A stretch of DNA of 21,598 nucleotides from an uncultured Eubacteriales bacterium (GTDB lineage: Bacteria; Bacillota; Clostridia; Christensenellales; CAG-138). The translations under genes and the position numbers were made by a program. Each line of letters begins with the position of its first letter. The stretch's first letter is position 1. The DNA is taken from positions 1 through 21,598 of the forward strand of contig URQH01000020.1 of NCBI GenBank assembly GCA_900549955.1. Direction: 5' to 3'. Below the pieces are notes generated by a model. That model saw nothing but the letters and a program-made list of their open reading frames with translations, ran no database searches and was not told where the DNA came from. Below are positions 1 through 7,399 of this stretch, one piece after another.

Positions 1-28
1 TTGCCTATTCAACACAAAGGAAAATCTA

Positions 29-791
29 ATGTTGTGCATAAATAAACGGCTCTACAGGCCCAACCGGCCCCACCGGCGCGACGGGCGCAACGGGCGCAAC
101 GGGCGCTACCGGCCCAACGGGCGCGACAGGCGCGACGGGCCCCACCGGCCCAACCGGCCCGACCGGCCCAACCGGCCCGACCGGCCCGCGGGGGGCGACC
201 GGAACGTCGGGGGCGACCGGGCCAACCGGCACCGCGGCCACGCTGGCTGTGGGCACGGTCACGACGGGAGCGCCGGGCACCGATGCGCAGGTGACGAACA
301 CCGGCACGAGGCAAAACGCGATCCTGAACTTCACGATCCCGCAGGGCGATACGGGCGAAGCAGCGCCCGTAAGTCTGTTGTCGGCATATTCCACGCCGTC
401 GCAGGGGCTTGCCTCCGGCAGCCCGATCGTGTTCGACCGCAATGCGCTCAGCTATGGTAGCGATGTCTCCCATACCGCGGGCAGCAGCACCTTCACGATC
501 AACCAGCCGGGCGTCTATTCCGTGCATTTCCACGGCGTGTTGTCGCCGGCCTCGTCCGACACTTTCCCGGTCAACCTGATCACGTCGCTGACGCAGAACG
601 GCACGGTCGTGCCCGGGGTCTCGGTGCCCTACAACTTCCAGAGCGCGTCGGATGCTTCGGAGCAGTCCTTCACGGTGCCGATCGCGGTATCCAGCGCGCC
701 TCAGACGTTGCAGGTGGCCGCGACCGGCGCAAGCTACCTGGCCGATGCCGTCTCCATGACGGTCACCCGGCTCGGCGACAGCCCGTCCTGA
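29..791 (+). CDS. Collagen-like repeat protein with BclA-type C-terminal domain (frame broken near the start)
   Basis: Surface or exosporium filament protein by analogy to the BclA family. The frame ending at 791 encodes 21 consecutive Gly-X-Y triplets (48-236), 18 of them with Thr in the Y position (mostly GPT and GAT), then a spacer and a beta-rich C-terminal region (about 380-791) of the jelly-roll kind that trimerises collagen-like stalks. The start is a problem. The collagen frame has stops at 27-29 and 39-41 and no ATG, GTG or TTG between the second stop and the repeats. The only well-placed start, ATG 29 behind AAAGGA, is one base out of frame. Removing one A from the AAA at 44-46 would join them (M-L-C-I-N-N-G-S-T-G). 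So this is a sequence error, a decayed gene, slippage, or an artefact of the window edge; GTG 249 would give only the C-terminal part. A glycosyltransferase gene follows, consistent with O-glycosylation of the threonines. Confidence 0.7.
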
Positions 792-827
792 CGGCAGGCG
801 CATGACTGCCGCGAAAGGGCAACCAGA

Positions 828-857
828 CCGGGCCGTCGCATGCGTGCGGCGGCCCGG
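828..857 (+). other. Intercistronic hairpin ahead of the glycosyltransferase RBS
   Basis: A 13-bp stem (828-840 pairing with 845-857, one G-T wobble) closes on a TGCG tetraloop, 4 nt before the glycosyltransferase ribosome binding site (862-868). No T-run follows, so it is not a classical terminator. It could stabilise the upstream message, mark a processing site, or lower expression of the enzyme relative to the collagen-like protein. The structure is directly visible; the role is inferred. Confidence 0.6.
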
Positions 858-874
858 CGAAGGGAGGGAAACGC

Positions 875-1969
875 ATGAAACTGGTGGTCTATGCCATCTG
901 TAAGGACGAGGCGCAGTTTGCCGACCGCTGGATGGACTCCATGTCCGAGGCGGACGAGGTCGTGGTGCTGGATACCGGTTCGACGGATGGCAGCGTGGAA
1001 AAACTGCGCGCGCGCGGCGCGCGGGTCGCCGTGGACCCCGTGTCCCCGTGGCGGTTCGACGTTGCGCGGAACCGCTCGCTGGCGCTGGTGCCGGAGGACG
1101 CGGACATCTGCGTGTGTACCGATCTGGACGAGGCGTTCCGCCCCGGCTGGCGGGCGGCGCTGGAGCGCGCCTGGCGGCCCGGCACGGCGCGGGCCAGCTA
1201 TCGCTATACCTGGTCTTTCCGCCCGGACGGCACGGAGGGCGTCGTGTTCTGGATCGACAAGATCCACGCCCGCCACGGCTACCGGTGGGTGCATCCCGTG
1301 CACGAGGTGCTCGAGTGGACGGGCGAGGGCGCGCCGGGCACGGTGGTGACGGCCGAGGGCGTGCAGCTGGATCACCATCCCGATCCGGCCAAATCGCGCG
1401 GGCAGTATCTCCCCCTGCTGGAGCTCTCGGTGCAGGAGGACCCGGACGACGACCGCAACATGCATTATCTCGGGCGGGAATACCTGTACCGCCGCCGGTG
1501 GGAGGACTGCATCCGCACGCTCAGGCAGCACCTGGCCATGAAAAAGGCCACCTGGCCGGACGAACGGTGCGCCTCCATGCGCTACATCGCCCGGTCGTAT
1601 CTGCGGCTGGGGAATGCCGGAGAGGCGCGGAACTGGTATCTGCGCGCCATTGCGGAGGCGCCGCACCTGCGCGAACCGTATGTGGAGCTGGCGTACCTGC
1701 TGTATGAACAGGAAGCGTGGGAGGGCGTGCTCTATTTTACCGGTTGCGCGCTGGCCATTCAGGAGCGCCCGCGCACCTATATCTGCGAGGAAGCGCCCTG
1801 GGGCAGCCTGCCGCACGATCTGCGCGCCATTGCCTTCGACCGGACCGGCAGGCCCGGCCAGGCGCTGGATGCAGCTCGGTCGGCGCTGGCGCTGGAGCCG
1901 GAGAACGAGCGGCTGCGCGGGAATGTGGCGCTGCTCGAGCGCGCGGCGGATGCGTGCCGCTGCCCCTGA
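875..1969 (+). CDS. Family 2-like glycosyltransferase with C-terminal TPR repeats
   Basis: Predicted cytoplasmic GT-A glycosyltransferase of 364 residues that transfers a sugar from a nucleotide-sugar donor. The N-terminal half carries the family start (AICKDEA, then VVLDTGSTDGS near residues 30-40) and a DLDE acidic motif (D83, D85) expected to bind metal and nucleotide sugar. From about residue 185 it becomes helical with repeated tetratricopeptide-like units (YLGREYLYRRRWEDC, YIARSYLRLGNAGEA, ALDAARSALALEPEN), which often dock a protein acceptor. ATG 875 has a GGGAGGG site 6 nt upstream. It lies 83 nt after the collagen-like gene with no terminator between, so co-transcription is likely, and the Thr-rich Gly-X-Thr stalk is the obvious acceptor. 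Clostridioides difficile pairs a glycosyltransferase gene (sgtA) with bclA3 in a similar way. The acceptor assignment is inference; the sugar cannot be told. Confidence 0.85.
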   Translation: MKLVVYAICKDEAQFADRWMDSMSEADEVVVLDTGSTDGSVEKLRARGARVAVDPVSPWRFDVARNRSLALVPEDADICVCTDLDEAFRPGWRAALERAWRPGTARASYRYTWSFRPDGTEGVVFWIDKIHARHGYRWVHPVHEVLEWTGEGAPGTVVTAEGVQLDHHPDPAKSRGQYLPLLELSVQEDPDDDRNMHYLGREYLYRRRWEDCIRTLRQHLAMKKATWPDERCASMRYIARSYLRLGNAGEARNWYLRAIAEAPHLREPYVELAYLLYEQEAWEGVLYFTGCALAIQERPRTYICEEAPWGSLPHDLRAIAFDRTGRPGQALDAARSALALEPENERLRGNVALLERAADACRCP

Positions 1970-2011
1970 AAAAGCCGGCTTGTGCCGGCCACCGTGCCAC
2001 TGCAGGCCTTT

Positions 2012-2040
2012 GGGCCGCCCGGGCCGGGCGGCCCCTTTTT
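2012..2040 (+). terminator. Rho-independent terminator after the glycosyltransferase gene
   Basis: A perfect 9-bp GC stem (2012-2020 with 2026-2034) and 5-nt loop are followed by C and five Ts. It lies 43 nt past the glycosyltransferase stop and closes the collagen/glycosyltransferase unit. Confidence 0.85.
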
Positions 2041-2120
2041 CTGTTTTGGCGCGGGCAGGAGACGGGCAGCGCGACGATGCGTTACAATGTGTGAATTTTT
2101 ATTACGTTTGTCTTTTGCGG

Positions 2121-2149
2121 TTGCATGGCCGCCCGCCGGGCGATACAAT
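2121..2149 (+). promoter_or_regulatory. Sigma-A-type promoter for the three membrane-protein genes
   Basis: TTGCAT (2121-2126), a 17-nt spacer and TACAAT (2144-2149) lie after the terminator and before the three-gene cluster. Transcription would start near 2156, giving a leader of about 165 nt. A second TACAAT at 2083-2088 has no recognisable -35. The remaining sequence from 2041 to 2315 has no supportable gene; apart from the 18-bp tandem repeat I see nothing in it. Confidence 0.55.
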
Positions 2150-2272
2150 CGGGGTATCAGTACAGGCAGTGGCAAATCCAGGGCACAGGCGGGCCGCCGC
2201 GCCGCGTGCGGCTGATCCGGAACAAAGCAAGATTGCAAACGGCACAGCAAGAGAAAACGTGGAACGATTCCG

Positions 2273-2308
2273 ACTTTTCATCTAGACAAAACTTTTCATC
2301 TAGACAAA
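2273..2308 (+). repeat. Perfect 18-bp tandem direct repeat (two copies) in the leader
   Basis: The 18-mer acttttcatctagacaaa occurs at 2273-2290 and again at 2291-2308 with no mismatch and no gap. It is AT-richer than its surroundings and abuts the GGGGAG ribosome binding site of the first membrane-protein gene. It could be a recent slippage duplication, a protein-binding site, or a translation control element. Confidence 0.9.
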
Positions 2309-2315
2309 GGGGAGT

Positions 2316-2729
2316 ATGGATGGAACAGGACGCCGCAGACCGCCGCCGCGCGCGCTGGCGCGGGTGGGCTGGGCGGCGCAGGCGCTGTGCATGTATGCCG
2401 CCGTGCAGCCGTGCGCCGTATCGTTTTCCGGCGAGCAGGTGCGCGATGCGATCTGGGCGGGCGCAGACCTCGCGCTCATTGCGGGCGAGCTGCCGCTGCT
2501 CATCGTGATGCTGCTGCTGGCGGCCGATGTCCTCATCGTCTGCGGTGTGGTGCTCAGGGGCTATTGCTTAGCCAGGACAGAGACGCGGGAGCGGGAAAGT
2601 CTTGCGGCCTACCTTGAGAGCGAAACGGGCAGGCCGCTTCGCCGGTGGCTCAGGCGGGAGCAGCTTCCCCGCGTGGGGGTGCTGGCGACGTTGTTGCTGT
2701 TGCTGGGGCGATACGGCCTGCTGTTTTGA
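2316..2729 (+). CDS. Small three-helix membrane protein, paralogue 1 (unknown family; probable frameshift near the start)
   Basis: I do not recognise this family. The protein has about 137 residues, a basic N-terminus, three hydrophobic stretches (LCMYAAVQ region, LPLLIVMLLLAADVLIV, VGVLATLLLLLGRYG) and a cytoplasmic-side motif R-G-Y-C-L-A-R-T-E-T shared with the next two genes. The start is doubtful. ATG 2316 sits 1 nt after its ribosome binding site and opens with GGA, ACA and AGA codons unlike the neighbours. ATG 2320 is 5 nt from GGGGAG, the ideal distance, and encodes M-E-Q like paralogue 3, but lies in another frame that stops at 2508. One missing base around 2362-2376 would join the 2320 start to the body of the protein. 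It heads a three-gene tandem cluster behind the 2121 promoter. Confidence 0.6.
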   Translation: MDGTGRRRPPPRALARVGWAAQALCMYAAVQPCAVSFSGEQVRDAIWAGADLALIAGELPLLIVMLLLAADVLIVCGVVLRGYCLARTETRERESLAAYLESETGRPLRRWLRREQLPRVGVLATLLLLLGRYGLLF

Positions 2730-2772
2730 CCGGCGGGCGGCGCACAAAAAAAGATAAAGGAGGGGGAAGCAC

Positions 2773-3225
2773 ATGGAAGGGCTGGAAGAAAGCCGCAAAG
2801 AGATCGGAAGGGACGGCGCCCCGCCGCCCACGGCCCGCCACCGCCGCTTCTGGCAGGGGATGGGCACTTTCGCGATTGTGCTGGCGTGCGTCACGGCGAG
2901 TGGAATTGCCATCCTTTGGAGCTCATCGGATGCCTTTAGGAGCGGGACGCCGAAACAGTTCGTGGCATATTTCCTGCGGGTCTTGCCGCTGCTGTGGCTG
3001 CTCGTGCATTTGATGGCGGGCTGGATGGACTGCAACCGCGCCTATTGCCTCGCCCGCGCGGAGACGGCGGAGCGACTGAAGCTGTTCGACTATCTGTGGG
3101 ACAGGTACCGGCACAGCGAGGCGGTACGGCGCCGGGTTGCCAAACGCCTGTATCAGATGGTGTGGGGGCTGTTCGTCACGCTGCCGCTGCCCGCGCTGTA
3201 CGATCTCCTGTCCATCCTGTGGTGA
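2773..3225 (+). CDS. Small three-helix membrane protein, paralogue 2 (intact; unknown family)
   Basis: Intact member of the tandem family, 150 residues, function unknown. ATG 2773 has an excellent AAAGGAGGGGG site (2756-2766). The charged N-terminal tail (about residues 1-28) is followed by hydrophobic segments at roughly 29-52 and 65-90, then the family motif N-R-A-Y-C-L-A-R-A-E-T-A-E-R, a charged stretch of about 40 residues containing D-Y-L, and a third hydrophobic segment at the C-terminus (about 125-148). A basic N-terminus and basic residues around the motif favour N-in topology, with the motif and charged helix facing the cytoplasm. It begins 43 nt after paralogue 1 ends. The Cys at the membrane boundary is present in all three copies. 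No enzyme or transporter signature was seen. Confidence 0.8.
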   Translation: MEGLEESRKEIGRDGAPPPTARHRRFWQGMGTFAIVLACVTASGIAILWSSSDAFRSGTPKQFVAYFLRVLPLLWLLVHLMAGWMDCNRAYCLARAETAERLKLFDYLWDRYRHSEAVRRRVAKRLYQMVWGLFVTLPLPALYDLLSILW

Positions 3226-3243
3226 AGTGCAAACGACGGGGAG

Positions 3244-3270
3244 CGCCCTGCCGCCACGAGCGGCGGGGCG
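3244..3270 (+). other. Intercistronic hairpin between membrane-protein paralogues 2 and 3
   Basis: An 11-bp stem (3244-3254 with 3260-3270, one wobble) with a 5-nt loop and no T-run lies in the 108-nt gap between paralogues 2 and 3, about 50 nt before the next ribosome binding site. It may be an RNA stability or processing element, or a weak attenuator. Confidence 0.5.
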
Positions 3271-3333
3271 TCCTCCGCCACGGCGCAGACGGCGTTCGGC
3301 ATACTGACACATAAAAAAGGAAAGGAGACTTTC

Positions 3334-3784
3334 ATGGAACAGGGGACGAAATGCGCGCCGCGCCGCGGCTGGAACGCCTGGGGCGACGTGCTCTATTGGG
3401 GGACGAGGGTCGGCGTCTACATCGTGCTGGGGGGCATGGTCTTGAATCCGGTCCCCCGGCCTGTGGACGGCGCCCACGGGCGACGTCTGGGTGCGGCTGC
3501 TGCTGTGTCTGGCGCTGCTGCCATACGGCGCGCTGGTGGTGCTCGCGGGCGGGGTGCTGCGCGGGTACTGCCGCATGCGCGCCACGACCGACGGGCGCGT
3601 TCCGCTTGCGGACTACCTGCGCCGCGCGGAACCGTGGGAGCAGCTCAGAAGCGACGCAAGGAAGCTCTTTTCCAGGTCGTGCGCGGCGCTGCTCTGCACG
3701 CTGGCGTTGGCGCTGCTGGTCGCGGTAATCCGCCTCGCGCCGTTATTTGCGGAGATGGTGCGATACATGTTCCCGGCCGCGTGA
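3334..3784 (+). pseudogene. Small three-helix membrane protein, paralogue 3, frameshifted at a C5 tract
   Basis: Third member of the unknown tandem family. Translation from ATG 3334 (AAAGGAG at 3321-3327) gives M-E-Q-G-T-K and a first hydrophobic segment up to about 3450, then loses family resemblance. The frame one base further on, from about 3458, continues the family exactly: second hydrophobic segment, R-G-Y-C-R-M-R-A-T-T motif, A-D-Y-L and a C-terminal hydrophobic segment, ending at TGA 3782-3784. Removing one C from the CCCCC at 3453-3457 restores a single frame of 149 residues, almost the length of paralogue 2. As read, the gene is disrupted. The cause may be a real mutation, homopolymer slippage or a base-calling error; the sequence alone cannot decide. 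A terminator follows directly. Confidence 0.75.
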
Positions 3785-3806
3785 CGGTGTCGGGCGGTGC
3801 AGACGT

Positions 3807-3840
3807 GCGGGGACGCCATTTGGCGTCCCCGCCGTTTTTT
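3807..3840 (+). terminator. Rho-independent terminator closing the membrane-protein cluster
   Basis: An 11-bp perfect stem (3807-3817 with 3822-3832), loop ATTT, then CG and six Ts. It separates the three-gene cluster from the tig operon. Confidence 0.92.
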
Positions 3841-3866
3841 GTGCCCGGATTTGGGGGCAAATACGG

Positions 3867-3895
3867 TTGCATTCGCGGATAAGGTGTGATAAGAT
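3867..3895 (+). promoter_or_regulatory. Promoter of the tig-clpP-clpX operon
   Basis: TTGCAT (3867-3872), 17-nt spacer, and TAAGAT (3890-3895) preceded by TGA, which forms an extended -10 element. Predicted start near 3902, giving a leader of roughly 50 nt. No CIRCE or CtsR-type operator was seen near it. Confidence 0.55.
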
Positions 3896-3954
3896 ACTTT
3901 GGATACTGGATAATTATCGGTAAAAATATATTGCATGGATTGTTGGAGGACGAC

Positions 3955-5274
3955 ATGGCAACCATTGAACGGAAAGAACACAACATTGCAAAGCTGACCA
4001 TCACCGTGGACGCGGAGACCTTTGCCGCCGCCGTGCAGCAGGCCTACTTCAAGACCGCCAAGCACTACAACATCCCGGGCTTTCGCAAGGGGCATGCGCC
4101 GCGCAAGGTGATCGAGAATATGTACGGCGAGGGCGTCTTTTTCGAGGACGCGTTCGAGATCGTCTGGGGCGACGCGTACGACGCCGCGCTCGACGAGTTC
4201 GAGCTCGTCGCGGTGGACAAGCCGACGCTCGACATCGAGAAGATCAGCCTTGCAGAGGGCGTGGTATTCACGGCCGAAGTGCAGCTCAAGCCGGAGGTGA
4301 CGCTGGGCGCGTACAAGGGTATAGAAGTGGAAAAGCCGACGTATACTGTGGAGGACGCCGACGTCGACCGCGAGATCGAGCAGGAGCGCGAGAAGAACGC
4401 GCGCTTCGTCGGCGTGGAGCGCCCGGTGGAGAACGGCGACCGCGTGATCCTCGATTACAGCGGCAGCGTGGACGGCGTGGCGTTTGACGGCGGCACCGCC
4501 GAGGAGCAGACGCTCGTGATCGGTTCCGGCACGTTCATCCCCGGCTTTGAAGAGCAGATAATCGGCATGCGCGCCGGCGAAGAGAAGAACATCACCGTGA
4601 CGTTCCCGCAGGAGTATCACGCGGAAAACCTCGCGGGCAAGGAGGCCGTGTTTGCGGTCAAGGTGCGCGATGTGCACGTCAAGGAGCTGCCGGCGCTTGA
4701 CGACGAGTTTGCCAAGGACGTGTCCGAGTTCGACACGCTCGAGGAGCTGCGCGCCTCCAAGCGCAAGGCCATGGAGGAGCGCGCCGCGCGCAACGAAAAG
4801 ACGGCGCGGGAGAACCTGTGCATCAAGGCCGTGTGCGACAACGCCACGGTGGAAGTGCCCGCCTGCATGACGGACCGGCAGATCAACTACATGCTGCAGG
4901 ACATGGCGTACCGCCTGAGCATGAGCGGCATTTCCCTCGAGGACTACTGCAAGTACACCGGCACCGACCTCGAAGCCCTGCGCGAGAGCTACCGCGCGGA
5001 CGCGGAGAGCCGCGTGAAGATGCAGCTGGTGATCGAGGCCGTGGGCAAGGCGGAGCAGATTGCCTGCACGGACGAGGAGCTGGAGGCGGAGATCGCCGAG
5101 TATGCAGAGCAGAACGGCACGGACGTCGAGTCCTTCAAGGCCCAGCTCAAGGAGGACGATTACGACTACCTGCGCGACCGCAAGGTGGCCGAGAAGACCA
5201 TTCAGCTGATCGTAGACAACGCGGTGTTCACGGAAAAGAGCGAGCAGCCCGCGGAGGCGCCCGCGGCGGAGTGA
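3955..5274 (+). CDS. tig: Trigger factor, ribosome-associated chaperone and prolyl isomerase
   Basis: Binds at the ribosomal exit tunnel and protects nascent chains. The protein is 439 residues, close to the usual 430-450. The N-terminal domain carries the ribosome-docking G-F-R-K signature at residues 42-45, within I-P-G-F-R-K-G. A FKBP-type peptidyl-prolyl isomerase domain spans about 160-238 (D-Y-S-G, F-I-P-G-F-E, V-T-F-P), and the rest is the helical SurA-like C-terminal arm, ending in an acidic, Ala/Pro-rich tail. ATG 3955 is chosen because GGAGGA (3945-3950) lies 4 nt upstream and the product then matches the family N-terminus; the longer frame opening at GTG 3886 overlaps the promoter. 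It is the first gene of a tig-clpP-clpX operon, a common order in bacteria. Confidence 0.97.
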   Translation: MATIERKEHNIAKLTITVDAETFAAAVQQAYFKTAKHYNIPGFRKGHAPRKVIENMYGEGVFFEDAFEIVWGDAYDAALDEFELVAVDKPTLDIEKISLAEGVVFTAEVQLKPEVTLGAYKGIEVEKPTYTVEDADVDREIEQEREKNARFVGVERPVENGDRVILDYSGSVDGVAFDGGTAEEQTLVIGSGTFIPGFEEQIIGMRAGEEKNITVTFPQEYHAENLAGKEAVFAVKVRDVHVKELPALDDEFAKDVSEFDTLEELRASKRKAMEERAARNEKTARENLCIKAVCDNATVEVPACMTDRQINYMLQDMAYRLSMSGISLEDYCKYTGTDLEALRESYRADAESRVKMQLVIEAVGKAEQIACTDEELEAEIAEYAEQNGTDVESFKAQLKEDDYDYLRDRKVAEKTIQLIVDNAVFTEKSEQPAEAPAAE

Positions 5275-5303
5275 CCCGCATCCACAAGACGGAATTTCCG
5301 GCC

Positions 5304-5325
5304 GGGCCGTCCTCCGGGGCGGCCC
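5304..5325 (+). other. Intercistronic hairpin between tig and clpP
   Basis: A 9-bp GC stem (5304-5312 with 5317-5325, one wobble) with loop TCCG and no T-run, 8 nt before the GAAGGA upstream of clpP. Likely an mRNA stability or processing element rather than a terminator. Confidence 0.5.
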
Positions 5326-5351
5326 CGTGCCAAAGAAGGATGGTGACACCT

Positions 5352-5936
5352 GTGAACCTGATCCCCATGGTCGTAGAGCAGACCAACCGTGGCGAGCGAT
5401 CCTACGATATTTACTCCCGCCTGCTGCAGGACCGTATCATCTTCCTGGGCGGCGAGATCGACGACGACACGGCCAACCTGGTCGTGGCGCAGATGCTGTT
5501 CCTGGAGGGCGATGACCCCGACAAGGACATCTTCCTGTATATCAACAGCCCGGGCGGCTCCGTGTCGGCAGGCCTGGCCATTTACGACACGATGCAGTAC
5601 ATCAAGTGTGAGGTGTCCACCATCTGTGTCGGCCTGGCCGCGTCGATGGGCGCGTTCCTGCTCGCGGCTGGCGCAAAGGGCAAGCGCAAGGCGCTGCCCA
5701 ACGCGGAGATCATGATCCACCAGCCCAGCGGCGGCGCGCAGGGACAGGCGACGGATATCCACATCCATGCCGAGCAGATCCTGCGCATTCGCCAGCGTCT
5801 CAACGAGATCCTTGCCGAGCGTACCGGCCAGCCGGTCGAAAAGGTCAGTCTGGACACCGAGCGCGACAACTACATGAGCGCGGAGCAGGCGCGCGCATAC
5901 GGCATCGTGGACGAGATCATCCCCGCAAGGAGGTAA
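5352..5936 (+). CDS. clpP: ATP-dependent Clp protease proteolytic subunit
   Basis: Serine peptidase that forms the 14-subunit chamber and degrades proteins fed in by ClpX or ClpC. The catalytic triad is complete at Ser98 (A-S-M-G-A), His123 (M-I-H-Q-P) and Asp172 (T-E-R-D-N), with the same numbering as the Bacillus subtilis enzyme and no gaps as far as that site. GTG 5352 is chosen as start because it gives the conserved N-L-I-P-x-V-x-E-Q-T-N beginning, needed for axial-pore and ClpX contacts, and has GGTGA 5 nt upstream; ATG 5340 overlaps the ribosome binding site and would add four residues. The product is 194 residues, standard for the family. Its last two codons, AGG AGG, double as a ribosome binding site ahead of clpX. 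Confidence 0.97.
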   Translation: MNLIPMVVEQTNRGERSYDIYSRLLQDRIIFLGGEIDDDTANLVVAQMLFLEGDDPDKDIFLYINSPGGSVSAGLAIYDTMQYIKCEVSTICVGLAASMGAFLLAAGAKGKRKALPNAEIMIHQPSGGAQGQATDIHIHAEQILRIRQRLNEILAERTGQPVEKVSLDTERDNYMSAEQARAYGIVDEIIPARR

Positions 5937-5949
5937 TGAGAGAACCCGT

Positions 5950-7227
<1,278 letters not shown>

Positions 7228-7259
7228 GCGCGTGGGCACATTCTCAGAAGACCTGCATG

Positions 7260-7290
7260 GGCGGCAGACGCGGTTCTGCCGCCTTGTTGT
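7260..7290 (+). terminator. Rho-independent terminator after clpX
   Basis: A 9-bp perfect stem (7260-7268 with 7275-7283), 6-nt loop, then TTGTTGTTG. The T-tract is interrupted by G, so strength may be moderate. It ends the tig-clpP-clpX unit. Confidence 0.75.
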
Positions 7291-7384
7291 TGTGTGCACA
7301 AGCGCCGTGGAGCCGTGCGGCGGGCCTTAGCGAGCGCCCGTGTATGGAAATGTGGCCGTCCAGGCAGGGTTTTGTCCAATGCTG

Positions 7385-7393
7385 TGGAATACT
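7385..7393 (+). promoter_or_regulatory. Extended -10 element abutting the lipoprotein start
   Basis: TGG followed by AATACT, with no clear -35. The predicted transcript start coincides with ATG 7400 (6 nt lie between the element and the codon), and no ribosome binding site is visible. This is the weakest of three similar cases in the window. The rest of 7291-7384 shows nothing else. Confidence 0.35.
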
Positions 7394-7399
7394 ACAAGT

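Noticed and set aside
57..236. Short-period repeats that could suggest a CRISPR array or satellite
   Set aside because: The period is 9 bp in codon register and encodes Gly-X-Thr; there are no spacers.
26..442. Minus-strand open frame rich in Gly-Pro-Val
   Set aside because: It is the reverse complement of the Gly-X-Thr repeat; all frames are open there because of the repeat composition, and the repeat continues into a real domain only on the plus strand.
734..1816. Long minus-strand frame opposite the glycosyltransferase
   Set aside because: Shadow of GC-rich codon bias; Arg/His/Pro-rich translation with no family features.
2125..2508. Plus-strand frame running through the leader into the first membrane-protein gene
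   Set aside because: It crosses the promoter and 18-bp repeats and has Arg-rich composition after the overlap; only the short part after ATG 2320 may be meaningful.
3613..5349. 578-codon minus-strand frame opposite tig
   Set aside because: Shadow of tig; it also crosses a terminator and the tig promoter.
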